Shown: positions 1 to 8,639 of the stretch, piece after piece
Numbering within the stretch: position 1 is the stretch's first letter
Layout: each line of letters starts with the position of its first letter
From: Ignavibacteria bacterium
Lineage (GTDB): Bacteria; Bacteroidota; Ignavibacteria; Tepidaquicellales; Tepidaquicellaceae
Length of the DNA stretch: 64,000 bases
Reading direction: 5' to 3'
Assembly: GCA_016716125.1 (NCBI GenBank)
Contig: JADJWZ010000007.1
Location: 124,001-188,000 of the forward strand
The notes under the pieces: generated by a model
Told to the model about the DNA's origin: nothing
Databases searched by the model: none
The model's input: the letters and a program-made list of their open reading frames with translations, nothing else
Made by a program: the position numbers and the translations under genes

Positions 1-639
1 TTTAAAAATATCGGTCAAATAATATTCACCCTGAGCATTGTCAGTGCTGAGTGTATCAATTGCTTCAAACAAAATTTTACTTTCTATAATATAAATTCCT
101 GAATTTATTTCACTGCATTTCAGTTCTTCTTCATTGCAGTCTTTGTGTTCTCTTATTTCATGAAATTCACCATACTCATTTCTGAGAACTCTGCCGTAAC
201 CTGACGGATCTTCCGGCACTGCCGAGATCAGACTGGCATTAAAATTATTATCACTGTGAAATTTGAGAAATAATCCGACAGTATCTTCAGTCAGGAGAGG
301 TACATCACCGGAAAGAATTAAAACATCCCCGTCAAAATCTTTAAGCAGTTCACGGGTTTGCATTATAGCATGCCCGGTACCCAACTGTTTATCCTGATGT
401 GCATAAAATATTTTACCGGATAATTCTGAAAATCTTTTATCAAGAAAATTTATAACAGATTTTTTTTGATGACCGACAACCGGAATTATTATGTCCGAGT
501 TTATTTCCTCTGTAAGACTGACGACATATTCTATAAGCGGCTTCCCTTTAAGTTCAAACATAACTTTTGACTTATCGGGATTATTCATTCTTTTCCCTTT
601 TCCGGCAGCCATTATAACAGCAGCTAATTTTTTTTTCAT
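1..639 (-). CDS. glmU: GlmU-like nucleotidyltransferase, 3' end outside window
   Basis: Partial gene: 213 codons are open from an ATG at 639 to the window edge, so the C-terminus is missing. The N-terminus carries the sugar-nucleotide pyrophosphorylase signature (AAGKGKRM, then a conserved lysine in DKSKVM), followed by QLGTGHA, LSGDVPLL and YGRV, as in the uridyltransferase half of GlmU. GlmU makes UDP-N-acetylglucosamine for peptidoglycan and LPS. Whether the left-handed beta-helix acetyltransferase half follows cannot be seen, so a stand-alone NTP transferase is possible. It lies 37 bases downstream of panC on the same strand and probably shares its transcript. Confidence 0.8.
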   Translation of the reverse strand, partial: MKKKLAAVIMAAGKGKRMNNPDKSKVMFELKGKPLIEYVVSLTEEINSDIIIPVVGHQKKSVINFLDKRFSELSGKIFYAHQDKQLGTGHAIMQTRELLKDFDGDVLILSGDVPLLTEDTVGLFLKFHSDNNFNASLISAVPEDPSGYGRVLRNEYGEFHEIREHKDCNEEELKCSEINSGIYIIESKILFEAIDTLSTDNAQGEYYLTDIFK

Positions 640-676
640 TTAATGATCTTTGTATATTATTTTTCTGAAGTGATTT

Positions 677-1537
677 TTATTTAGAGAATATAATGTTATC
701 GATTAGTCTGGTGCTTCCTGCTTTACAGGCAAGGGAAATAAGGATTTCCCCGTTATATTCAGACAAGTCTTTTATTTCATCCAGGAAATCATTGTCAGTG
801 ATCCTGTAATACTGCAGTTCAAATTCAGGAGCTTTTTCTCTTAAAATTTCTAATGCATATTCATAAATAAAATCCGCGTCATTTATTTTTTCTTCAAGTA
901 TCAATCGCTTTCCTTCATTAAGCATGAAATACAACGCTGATGCTTTTTGTTTCTGCTCGTCTGTCAGAAATGTATTTCTTGAGCTTTTCGCAAGTCCGTT
1001 TTCTTCTCTTATAGTATCGCAGACAATTAATTCCGTATCAATATTCAAATCCCTGATCATTCTTTTCAATACAGCATTTTGCTGAGCATCTTTCTGTCCG
1101 AGATAAAACTTCCGCGGTGCGGTAATGTTAATTAATTTTGTAACTACTGTTGCGACTCCGTCAAAATGTCCCGGTCTGAAATCTCCTTCGAGCTTTTCAG
1201 TAACATTTGAGACAGATACTTTGGTAAAACTTTTTTCACCATACATCTCCGTAACTTCGGGATTGAAAATATAATCTGCGCCGGCTTTATCACAAATATG
1301 AAAATCTCTTACAATATCTCTGGGATACTTATCGAAATCTTCGCCTTTACCAAACTGAGTAGGATTGACAAATATACTGACTATTAAAATATCATTCTCT
1401 GCTTTAGCTTTATGCATCAGTGAAGTATGTCCTTCGTGCAGAAATCCCATTGTCGGCACGAGTGCTACGCTTTTACCGGAGCATTTGTAAAATTCAGAGA
1501 TCTGCTGAACAGCGCGGATCTCTTTCACAATTTTCAT
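677..1537 (-). CDS. panC: Pantoate--beta-alanine ligase (pantothenate synthetase)
   Basis: Joins pantoate and beta-alanine with ATP to give pantothenate, the coenzyme A precursor, in the cytoplasm. The 286-residue length is normal for the family. Visible motifs are PTMGFLHEGH (residues 28-37, containing the HxGH nucleotidyl-transfer motif), FVNPTQFG, the YLGQKDAQQ substrate-binding stretch and the SSRN segment. Its ATG overlaps the accD stop by one base (TAATG), which suggests translational coupling. No panB or panD is present in the window, so linkage to accD reflects a mixed CoA/lipid operon rather than a full pantothenate cluster. Confidence 0.97.
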   Translation of the reverse strand: MKIVKEIRAVQQISEFYKCSGKSVALVPTMGFLHEGHTSLMHKAKAENDILIVSIFVNPTQFGKGEDFDKYPRDIVRDFHICDKAGADYIFNPEVTEMYGEKSFTKVSVSNVTEKLEGDFRPGHFDGVATVVTKLINITAPRKFYLGQKDAQQNAVLKRMIRDLNIDTELIVCDTIREENGLAKSSRNTFLTDEQKQKASALYFMLNEGKRLILEEKINDADFIYEYALEILREKAPEFELQYYRITDNDFLDEIKDLSEYNGEILISLACKAGSTRLIDNIIFSK

Positions 1538-2379
1538 TAATTCTGCAGAAGTTTTAGAAGTTGAGTAAGTTTATCTTTCATATCTTTTCGGTTCACGATC
1601 AGATCAATGAAACCGTGCTCAAGAAGGAATTCGGATTTTTGAAAACCGGGAGGAAGATCTTTTCCAGTGGCCTGCTTTACAACCCTTGGTCCGGCAAAAG
1701 CAATCAATGCTTTCGGCTCGGCAATATTCAGATCACCAAGCATAGAAAATGAAGCTGTCGATCCGCCGGTAGTGGGATTTGTAAGAATTGAAATATAAGG
1801 AATCTTTTCAGTATTGAGTTTTGCAAGCTTTGAACTTGTTTTGACAAGCTGCATCAGAGATATTGCGCCTTCCATCATTCTTGCTCCGCCGCTTGATGAG
1901 ATCAATATTAAAGGATATTTGGTTTTGATCGCTTTGTCAATTGCCCTGCTGATCTTTTCACCGACTACGCTTCCCATACTTCCGCCGATGAATGCAAAAT
2001 CCATACAGCCTATCACTACATCTATTGAATTTATCTTACCTGTGCCGGTCCTGATAGCATCATACAGATCTGTATTCTTTATCGTATCTTCAATTCTTTT
2101 CTTGTATGGTTTAGTATCTTCAAATTCCAAAGGATCAATTGAACGGATTTTCTTATCAGTCTCCCGAAATGAATTTTCGTCAAGAAGTAATTTGAAATAC
2201 TCTTCGCTGCCGATCCTGAAATGATGTCCGCAATGAGTGCAAATATAAAAATTAGATTCTATTGTTTTTTTATGGATCATTTCAGAACAATCCGGGCATT
2301 TGAACCAGTTACCGTCTGATAATTCTTTTTTAGGTTCGTTCGTAGAAATGTTTTCTTTGGATCTTTTAAACCAGGCCAT
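1537..2379 (-). CDS. accD: Acetyl-CoA carboxylase carboxyltransferase subunit beta
   Basis: Beta subunit of the carboxyltransferase half of acetyl-CoA carboxylase, which makes malonyl-CoA for fatty acid synthesis. The 280-residue protein has the N-terminal zinc ribbon (C28, C31, C47, C50) followed by the crotonase-like carboxyltransferase core, with SSSGGARMMEG and NPTTGGSTASF as oxyanion and substrate motifs. No accA lies next to it. The stop codon overlaps the panC start by one base. The upstream gene tsaB ends 46 bases away. Confidence 0.97.
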   Translation of the reverse strand: MAWFKRSKENISTNEPKKELSDGNWFKCPDCSEMIHKKTIESNFYICTHCGHHFRIGSEEYFKLLLDENSFRETDKKIRSIDPLEFEDTKPYKKRIEDTIKNTDLYDAIRTGTGKINSIDVVIGCMDFAFIGGSMGSVVGEKISRAIDKAIKTKYPLILISSSGGARMMEGAISLMQLVKTSSKLAKLNTEKIPYISILTNPTTGGSTASFSMLGDLNIAEPKALIAFAGPRVVKQATGKDLPPGFQKSEFLLEHGFIDLIVNRKDMKDKLTQLLKLLQN

Positions 2380-2425
2380 ATATTAAATTTATTCTAAAAT
2401 AGAAAAGATATGAACCAATTTAAAA

Positions 2426-3076
2426 TCAATTTTTAGGAACATAATTTTCAACATATTCAGGCCGGAAGTTTTCAATATCCGAAAAGTTATTTTCAGAAAT
2501 ATTTTTTAACGTCAGTTCAATTTGTGATCCCATAACATCTTTCTCCGGATAGTCTGAAAATATTTTTTTGCGCTCTGATTCCGGAATATGCTGCAGGTAT
2601 TCCTTTTTAATAATAAAAGAAGAATCATTTTTTAAAATGTCATTTAAATTTCCTGAACTGTATTCAGAATTTCTTATTAGTGCGCTGTTATTTTTTTTAT
2701 ACTTTGCATAATAGAATTCCGACTTTTTCGGGTTGGATGGAATTAATGATATTAAATTTTCAGATGAAGGGAATATATTTGCTAATATATCAAGCGAAGG
2801 AACTCCGATAAATCCGCATCTGCAAACCAAAGCTATGCCTTTAGCAACTGCCAAACCTATCCTAAGTCCTGTAAAAGATCCCGGACCGGCTGATAAACTT
2901 ATATTATTAATTTCATCAGGTTTTAAATTAATCTCACTGAATGATAATTTAAGCCGGTAGACCAACTGATCAGCGCCTTCGGAATCATTTAAGATCCTGT
3001 GAAATAAAATTTTTTTGCCTTCGGTTAATGCTATTTCGGAAATCCGTGAAGAGGTGTCTAAGTATAGTATTTTCAA
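2426..3076 (-). CDS. tsaB: tRNA threonylcarbamoyladenosine biosynthesis protein TsaB
   Basis: Partner of TsaD in forming t6A37 on ANN-decoding tRNAs. The protein is 216 residues. It starts with the ASKHA-fold strand ILYLDTSS and contains the diagnostic LSAGPGSFTGLRIGL segment near residue 62. The C-terminal part is less conserved, as is usual for TsaB. It follows tsaE by 3 bases, so the two t6A genes are coupled. TsaD, the catalytic subunit, is not in this window. Confidence 0.93.
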   Translation of the reverse strand: MKILYLDTSSRISEIALTEGKKILFHRILNDSEGADQLVYRLKLSFSEINLKPDEINNISLSAGPGSFTGLRIGLAVAKGIALVCRCGFIGVPSLDILANIFPSSENLISLIPSNPKKSEFYYAKYKKNNSALIRNSEYSSGNLNDILKNDSSFIIKKEYLQHIPESERKKIFSDYPEKDVMGSQIELTLKNISENNFSDIENFRPEYVENYVPKN

Positions 3077-3079
3077 TAT

Positions 3080-3517
3080 TTAACTGAACTTAATAATTCT
3101 TTCATTTTCCTTTTCACCGTATTCAAAATAAATCCGGTTAATGTTTCCCCTGAAATATTCATCTGCAAGCTCTGCCCATTCTATTAATGTCACAGAATTT
3201 CCTGAATAAAGTTCACTAAATCCCAATTCGGTTAATTCATTTATAACGCTGATCCTGAACAGATCGAAATGAAAAATTTTAATTTCATTTCCGGAGACAG
3301 GATCAATTCCAACATGTTCATTTTTTATGATAAATGTCGGACTGTTTACAACTTCCTCAACGCCGAAATATTCACAGACACCTTTTACGAATTGCGTCTT
3401 GCCTGAGCCAAGATTGCCGAACAATCCGGTTATAGTACCCGGATTCAGTCCGGCTGCAAATTCTCTGCCCGCTTTTGCGGTAAAATCCGCTGAATTGGAT
3501 TTTACAACTCTTTCCAT
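3080..3517 (-). CDS. tsaE: tRNA threonylcarbamoyladenosine biosynthesis ATPase TsaE
   Basis: Small P-loop ATPase that regenerates the TsaB-TsaD complex during t6A synthesis. At 145 residues it has the family size. The Walker A is at residues 34-41 (GNLGSGKT), followed by SPTF and the HFDLFR motif, and LIEWAE near the C-terminus is typical. Its ATG overlaps the stop codon of the upstream porX reading frame by one base, and tsaB follows 3 bases later, so the three genes are likely one operon. Confidence 0.95.
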   Translation of the reverse strand: MERVVKSNSADFTAKAGREFAAGLNPGTITGLFGNLGSGKTQFVKGVCEYFGVEEVVNSPTFIIKNEHVGIDPVSGNEIKIFHFDLFRISVINELTELGFSELYSGNSVTLIEWAELADEYFRGNINRIYFEYGEKENERIIKFS

Positions 3518-5108
3518 TATAACTTCGAATCCAGTGTAATTACCGGAAGTATCATTTCATCAATCGAAATCCCGCCATGCTGAAAGGTATCGTTGTACTG
3601 ATTTAGATATTTATGATAATCAGTCGGATATACAAAATAAAAATCTTCTTTAGCTATAATGTAATTGACTATTCCGTTTCTTCTCGGAAGTTTATACTCC
3701 TGAGGATTTTTAATTAAGATTGCATTCCTCGGATCAGCTTTGACATTCCTTCCGCATTTATAACGAAGATTTGTTGATGTGTCCTTATCTCCCATTGCTT
3801 TTACACCGTGAAGACATCTGATGCTGCCGTGATCTGATGTGATGATAATTTTAACATTCTTTTTTGTTGAAAGCTGTCTCAGCATACCGAAGAAAGATGA
3901 ATGCTCAAACCATGATCTGGTAAGCGATCTGTAAGCAGATTCATCAGGAGCTATTTCCTTAAGGATCGCATTGTCGCTTCTCGAATGAGCTATCATATCA
4001 ACGAAATTTATTACAATTGCATTGAGATGATTCTGACAATATGACATGATCTTGCTTTCAATACCTCTGCCGAAATTCGAATCCATTATTTTTGTATACT
4101 TCACTTCATTTCTCAGCTTGATCCTTCTTCTCTCAAGAAGTTTAAGCAGAAATTCCCGTTCATAATTATTCTTACTGTTTTCATCATCATCATTTTTTTC
4201 CAAAGTTCGGGATAATGCTGCTCTATTTCAGACGGGAAAAGTCCTGAAAAAATAGCGTTCCGGCTGTATGGTGTCGCTGTCGGCAGTATTGAATAGTGAT
4301 AGGATTTTTTAATATTGAAGTAATCATAAAGATACTTCTCCATAACGAGCCATTGATCAAGTCTCATGCAGTCGATCACAAACAAAAAGACTGAATCGTT
4401 TTTATCAAGCTCGGGAATGACGAACTTATCAACCACTTCATTTGATAATATCGGTTTGTGTCCGGTTGAATTCACCCAGCCAAGATAATTTTTTTCCACG
4501 TACTTGGAAAACTCTGTATTACTGTCTCTCTTCTGATCAAAAATTGTCTGCTTCAGTCCGAGCTCGGGATGTGCGTCAAGTTCCATTTCCCAGCCGGTAA
4601 GTTTTAAGTAAATGTCGATCCATTCCTCCCAGCCCGGATTATCGGACATAGCCATTGAAAGTTTATTAAATTCCTGTATATAATCCTTGGAGACCTGATC
4701 GCCTTTAAGTTTTTTTGACTCTAACATTTTTTTACAGACCAGTAGCAGCTGAGTGGGGTTAACGGGTTTTATCAGATAGTCGGATATTTTTTTTCCGATG
4801 GCATCTTCCATAAGACTCTCGGTCTCATTTTTGGTAACCATTACAACAGGAAGGCTTGGTTTAAGATCTTTAATTTCAATCAATGTCTGCAATCCTCCCA
4901 TTCCAGTCATCATTTCATCGAGAAAGACAAGATCAAAATCATTTTTTCTGATCAGATTTACTCCGTCTTCACCGTTTGAAGCTTCAAGTACATTATATCC
5001 TTTTTGTTTAAGAAACATTATGTTCGATTTCAGAGATTCAATCTCGTCATCCACCCATAGAATATTATTTTTATCTTTATTGGTTAATTGCATTTCAGTT
5101 GTTTGCAT
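3517..5108 (-). CDS. porX: PorX-type response regulator with PglZ domain, frameshifted
   Basis: PorX is the response regulator that controls and docks on the type IX secretion system in Bacteroidota. Residues about 15-130 form a receiver domain (VDDE, phospho-acceptor D64 in FLDEM, conserved K in LIKP), followed by a helical linker and a PglZ alkaline-phosphatase-like domain (VIDCMRLDQW, TATPYSRNAIFSG, NFVDMIAHSR, TSDHGS, QHGGISIDEM). The frame breaks at about 4196-4203, in a run of seven A on the coding strand. Restoring one A gives a single protein of about 530 residues, the expected PorX length. As read, the gene gives a 331-residue product plus an overlapping 228-residue frame. AAAGGA precedes the ATG at 5108. 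Intact T9SS cargo nearby argues that the indel is a sequencing error. Confidence 0.88.
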
Positions 5109-5470
5109 GTCTTTTCCTTTCTTTTCATTTTTAGGATGCTTTAGAAAAGTAAAAAATTTCTGATAGTTCGGCTTAGGTTATTAAAATTTTTCGGAATAAG
5201 TATTAGTTATGACTGAACTTAATGATTAATTGAAATTTTAAAAAGTCATTCAATAATAGTGAAACGTAAGTTCGGTTTTGTTAAATATAAATACAGATCA
5301 GTATAAAATATCGGTAGGCTTTATAATTTTAATTTGTGTTACACTAAAATACATTATTTGTTTCAGAATAAAAAATCCCTTTTTCAGATTCACGTTCAGG
5401 CAGCATGGATGTTCGTTCGGAATTTAATGCTAAAAACCGTTAAAACGGTTATCCAAACCACCTAAACTCC
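5109..5470. other. Intergenic region between porX and rlmD
   Basis: About 360 bases without a convincing gene. It should hold the promoter of the minus-strand porX operon and the 3' end of rlmD transcription (hairpin at 5435-5450). No clear Bacteroidota-type -7/-33 pair was found by eye. Confidence 0.5.
5432..5450 (-). terminator. Probable terminator downstream of rlmD
   Basis: On the minus strand a 7-bp stem AACCGTT/AACGGTT with a two-base centre is followed by a short T run, 20 bases after the rlmD stop. The very short loop makes the call tentative; it could instead be a small palindrome. Confidence 0.4.
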
Positions 5471-6910
5471 TCACCCTTTCCCCGTCAGTGTCACTATATT
5501 CTCAATATGATAAGTATGAGGAAACATATCCAGCGGCTGCACCTTTTCAATTTCATACTTCCCTCCCAAACAAATTATCTGAAGATCCCTCGCCTGTGTA
5601 TGCGGATTACAGCTTACATAAATTATCTTTTCAAAATTACTCTCCGAAAGTATTTCACATATCTTCGGATGCAGTCCGGATCTCGGCGGATCTACAATTA
5701 CCTTATTATATTCCCCTGCGTTTCTGAAATCCGTCAGAAAATCCTTTATATCCGAAACTATGAAATCCGTATTCTCTATGCCGTTTAATTTCGCATTTAC
5801 ATTCGCATCATCCACTGCACTCTGAATTACTTCCGCTCCTGTCACGCGGTTAACAAATTCAGAAATGAATAATGAGATAGATCCGCCGCCGCAGTACAGA
5901 TCAAGAACGTTGTCAGTCTTTTTGAACTCACTTAACTCTGTTACCTTTCTGAATAAAACTTCCGCCTGTTTACTGTTCGTCTGAAAAAATGATCCTGCGG
6001 AAATTCTGAATCTTAATTCACTTTCGCTTTCTCCGGTCTTTAACTTTTCGTAAATAATCCCTTCACCTTTTAATACATATTCCTCATCAGCAACTGCTAT
6101 CTGCGCTTTCTTTCTCGTAACTGAATTTATTAAAGTAGTAACTGCCGGAAAACGTTCTTCCATTATCGTTTGATATTCGTTAATAAGTTCTCTGTCATAA
6201 TCCGAAGTCATAATGTTTACCATGATCTCGCCGGTATTTTTCCCTTCACGGATAACGAGGAATCTCAGAAATCCCGAATGTGTCTTTGTAGAGTAAACGG
6301 AAGTATTTTTATTGCGGAAATATTCACCTGTGAATTTTAAAATGCCGTTAGAATATTCAGACATTAAAAAGCACTTTTCAATATTCACTATCTTGGAATG
6401 AAAACCCGGCACGTGCAATCCCAGCGCATAACCCGGTTTGACGGTTTCAGATTTCTCAGCTTCATTTGTATAGTTATTGAAATCAATCAACCACTCATCA
6501 TCTGAAAAAGAATACTCCATTTTATTTCTGAAATAAAAAATATTTTCACTTCCGATAGCCGGCGGAATAATCAGATCTTTAAAACCGCCAATCTTGCTCA
6601 TTGCGTTTTTTACTGCATTGGTTTTAAAGTCAAGCTGCTTTTCGTAATCGTAATTCATTACCTTGCATCCTCCGCATGTACCGAAATAACTGCATACGGG
6701 TTCTATCCTGAAAGGGGACGGTGAAATTATATTTATAAGTTTTGCCTCAGCGTAATTTGATTTCTTCTTCCTGATCTTTATCATTGCTTCATCTCCCGGA
6801 AGCGCTTTATCCGTGAATACTACAAATCCGTCATCAAGCTTTGAAACTCCTTTTCCCTCTGAATTCAGCTCCAATACCTTTACCGGAAATTCGTCGCCCT
6901 TTTTTACCAA
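5471..6910 (-). CDS. rlmD: 23S rRNA (uracil-C5)-methyltransferase RlmD/RumA family
   Basis: SAM-dependent RNA m5U methyltransferase of 479 residues. An N-terminal TRAM domain (about residues 1-60) is followed by the iron-sulfur cysteines in CSYFGTCGGC (Cx5CxxC) plus a further Cys in EKCFLMS. The Rossmann SAM motif is LDLYCGGG, followed by VDPPRSGLHP and the catalytic-cysteine motif YVSCNPHTQARDL. Members of this family methylate 23S rRNA at U747 or U1939, or tRNA; the exact target cannot be told from sequence alone. It is transcribed divergently from kdsD, with 70 bases between the start codons. Confidence 0.92.
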   Translation of the reverse strand: MVKKGDEFPVKVLELNSEGKGVSKLDDGFVVFTDKALPGDEAMIKIRKKKSNYAEAKLINIISPSPFRIEPVCSYFGTCGGCKVMNYDYEKQLDFKTNAVKNAMSKIGGFKDLIIPPAIGSENIFYFRNKMEYSFSDDEWLIDFNNYTNEAEKSETVKPGYALGLHVPGFHSKIVNIEKCFLMSEYSNGILKFTGEYFRNKNTSVYSTKTHSGFLRFLVIREGKNTGEIMVNIMTSDYDRELINEYQTIMEERFPAVTTLINSVTRKKAQIAVADEEYVLKGEGIIYEKLKTGESESELRFRISAGSFFQTNSKQAEVLFRKVTELSEFKKTDNVLDLYCGGGSISLFISEFVNRVTGAEVIQSAVDDANVNAKLNGIENTDFIVSDIKDFLTDFRNAGEYNKVIVDPPRSGLHPKICEILSESNFEKIIYVSCNPHTQARDLQIICLGGKYEIEKVQPLDMFPHTYHIENIVTLTGKG

Positions 6911-6980
6911 TTTTAATTATATTTTAATAAAGGTCTATTATAATTATTATAATGCCTATTGTAAATGTTATTTTATATTG

Positions 6981-7973
6981 ATGAAAAAAAATTCCGGCAG
7001 GGAATTTATTTTGAGCGGCAGAAAAGTCGTTTCAATTGAAAAAAATTCTATAGAAGATCTTCAGAAAAGATTCTCCCAAAAAAGTTTTTCTTCTGATTTT
7101 TCAAATGCAGTCGAATTAATTTATAAATGTAAAGGTAAAGTCGTAGTAACGGGAATTGGTAAATCCGGTATCATTGCAAGCAAGATCGCAGCTACATTTA
7201 ATTCTACCGGGACTTACGCATTCTTTCTTAATTCAGCCGACAGTATTCACGGAGATATGGGTGTCTTCAGAAAAGGCGATGTGGCTCTGATAATTTCCAA
7301 AAGCGGTGACACGCATGATATAAAGCAGCTTATTCCTGCTCTGAAATTATTGTCAGTAAAGATCATTTCAATTGTCGGAAATATCCCGTCAGATCTTTAC
7401 GGAATTTCAGATATTTCCCTCGACGCATCCGTTAAGAAAGAAGCCTGCCCGCATAACCTCGCTCCTACTTCTTCCACGACCGTTGCACTTGTACTCGGCG
7501 ATGCAATTGCTGTTGCTCTTTTAGAGAAACGCGGATTCACTTCCGATAATTTTGCAATGGTGCATCCCGGCGGAAATCTGGGAAAAAGACTCCTGCTTAA
7601 AGTGAACGACATTATGTCTAAAGATCATGACATTCCTGTCATTTCTATCGACTCAAAACTTAAAGATGTGATTTATATGATCTCTTCCAAAAGACTCGGA
7701 TGCACGTGCGTTACTGAGAAATCAAAGATCGCCGGAATTATTACTGACGGTGATATAAGAAGACTTCTTGAAAAAAATCTGGACGACCTTTATGATATTA
7801 AAGCCGGCGATATTATGAACAGTAAACCGAAGATCATATCCAGAGATATGCTTGCAATTTCCGCCCTCGAGATAATGGAAAAAAACAAGATCACACAGCT
7901 TATAGTCGGAGATAAATCCGGGAAGCCTGTCGGTATGATACATATGCACAGGCTTATCGAAGAAGGTTTGTAA
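6981..7973 (+). CDS. kdsD: Arabinose-5-phosphate isomerase, KpsF/GutQ family
   Basis: Interconverts ribulose-5-phosphate and arabinose-5-phosphate, the first step to Kdo in LPS. The SIS domain (about residues 25-170) has TGIGKSGIIASKIA and SKSGDT, followed by PTSSTTVALVLGDA and HPGGNLGKRL; two CBS domains complete the protein. I chose the ATG at 6981 (330 residues). The open frame extends 56 codons further upstream, but that part overlaps the start of rlmD on the other strand and has no family similarity. The lptC-like gene begins one base after the stop, so this is an LPS assembly operon. Confidence 0.94.
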   Translation: MKKNSGREFILSGRKVVSIEKNSIEDLQKRFSQKSFSSDFSNAVELIYKCKGKVVVTGIGKSGIIASKIAATFNSTGTYAFFLNSADSIHGDMGVFRKGDVALIISKSGDTHDIKQLIPALKLLSVKIISIVGNIPSDLYGISDISLDASVKKEACPHNLAPTSSTTVALVLGDAIAVALLEKRGFTSDNFAMVHPGGNLGKRLLLKVNDIMSKDHDIPVISIDSKLKDVIYMISSKRLGCTCVTEKSKIAGIITDGDIRRLLEKNLDDLYDIKAGDIMNSKPKIISRDMLAISALEIMEKNKITQLIVGDKSGKPVGMIHMHRLIEEGL

Positions 7974-7974
7974 T

Positions 7975-8508
7975 ATGTCCCGTATTAAAATAATAATTAT
8001 TGTATCGGTAATTTCCGCAGCATTCTTTTCATGCGGAGATAAGTTTAAACCTGCTACCGAGGAAACTGAATCAGAAAATTCTCCATCACAGGAAAGCTGG
8101 AATTCCACTGTTGTCTTTTCGGATTCAGGAAATGTTAAAGCAGTTTTAACAGCAGGTCATATTTCCGTCTTCACGGCAAAAGGCTATACGCTTATTGACA
8201 GCGGAGCAAAGGTCGAGTTTTACCGTGAAGGAAAAATTGTTTCCGTCCTTACGGGAATGAACGGTAAGATCGATGATGCAACGAAAAATATAGAAATTAC
8301 TGACAGCGTTACAGTTGTTAATTCCGAAGGCAGCCGGCTGATAACGGAAAAGCTGTTATGGAAAAATGATGAGCAGAAAGTTTATTCGGATCTGTTTGTA
8401 AGGATTACGACTCCTGAAGAAATAATAGAAGGCACAGGATTTGAATCGGATCAGAATTTATCAAACTATAAGATATATAAAGTAAGCGGAGTCTTTAATA
8501 ATAAATGA
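7975..8508 (+). CDS. lptC: LptC-like LPS export lipoprotein
   Basis: Probable LptC-family component of the lipopolysaccharide transport bridge. The 177-residue protein begins with a hydrophobic signal and lipobox-like stretch ending at C20 (AAFFSC). It continues as a beta-rich OstA/LptC-type domain with short DSG/GxI repeats. In Bacteroidota, LptC proteins are often annotated as lipoproteins of this size. It lies between kdsD and an OstA-like gene, which supports the call. Its stop TGA (8506-8508) lies inside the first copies of a heptamer array. Confidence 0.82.
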   Translation: MSRIKIIIIVSVISAAFFSCGDKFKPATEETESENSPSQESWNSTVVFSDSGNVKAVLTAGHISVFTAKGYTLIDSGAKVEFYREGKIVSVLTGMNGKIDDATKNIEITDSVTVVNSEGSRLITEKLLWKNDEQKVYSDLFVRITTPEEIIEGTGFESDQNLSNYKIYKVSGVFNNK

Positions 8509-8598
8509 TAAATGATAAATGATAAATGATAAATGATAAATGATAAATGATAAATGATAAATGATAAATGATAAATGATAAATGATAAATGATAAATG
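8501..8598 (+). repeat. Heptanucleotide tandem repeat, 14 copies of ATAAATG
   Basis: Fourteen perfect 7-bp units run from the stop codon of the lptC-like gene to about 42 bases before the ostA-like start. Each ATG in the array opens a five-codon mini-frame ending at a TGA 15 bases on, so starts and stops overlap along the whole array. The array is at risk of slippage, which would change the spacing between the two LPS-transport genes. Confidence 0.97.
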
Positions 8599-8639
8599 AA
8601 TAGAATTATTTGTAAGTGCAAACAAAGTTATTATATAAG

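Noticed and set aside
1814..2224. Plus-strand 136-codon frame inside accD
   Set aside because: Antisense shadow of a clear accD gene.
6813..6980. N-terminal extension of the arabinose-5-phosphate isomerase
   Set aside because: Overlaps the start of rlmD on the other strand and is not part of the family; the ATG at 6981 fits.
8501..8598. Possible CRISPR array
   Set aside because: Units are 7 bp without spacers; no cas genes in the window.
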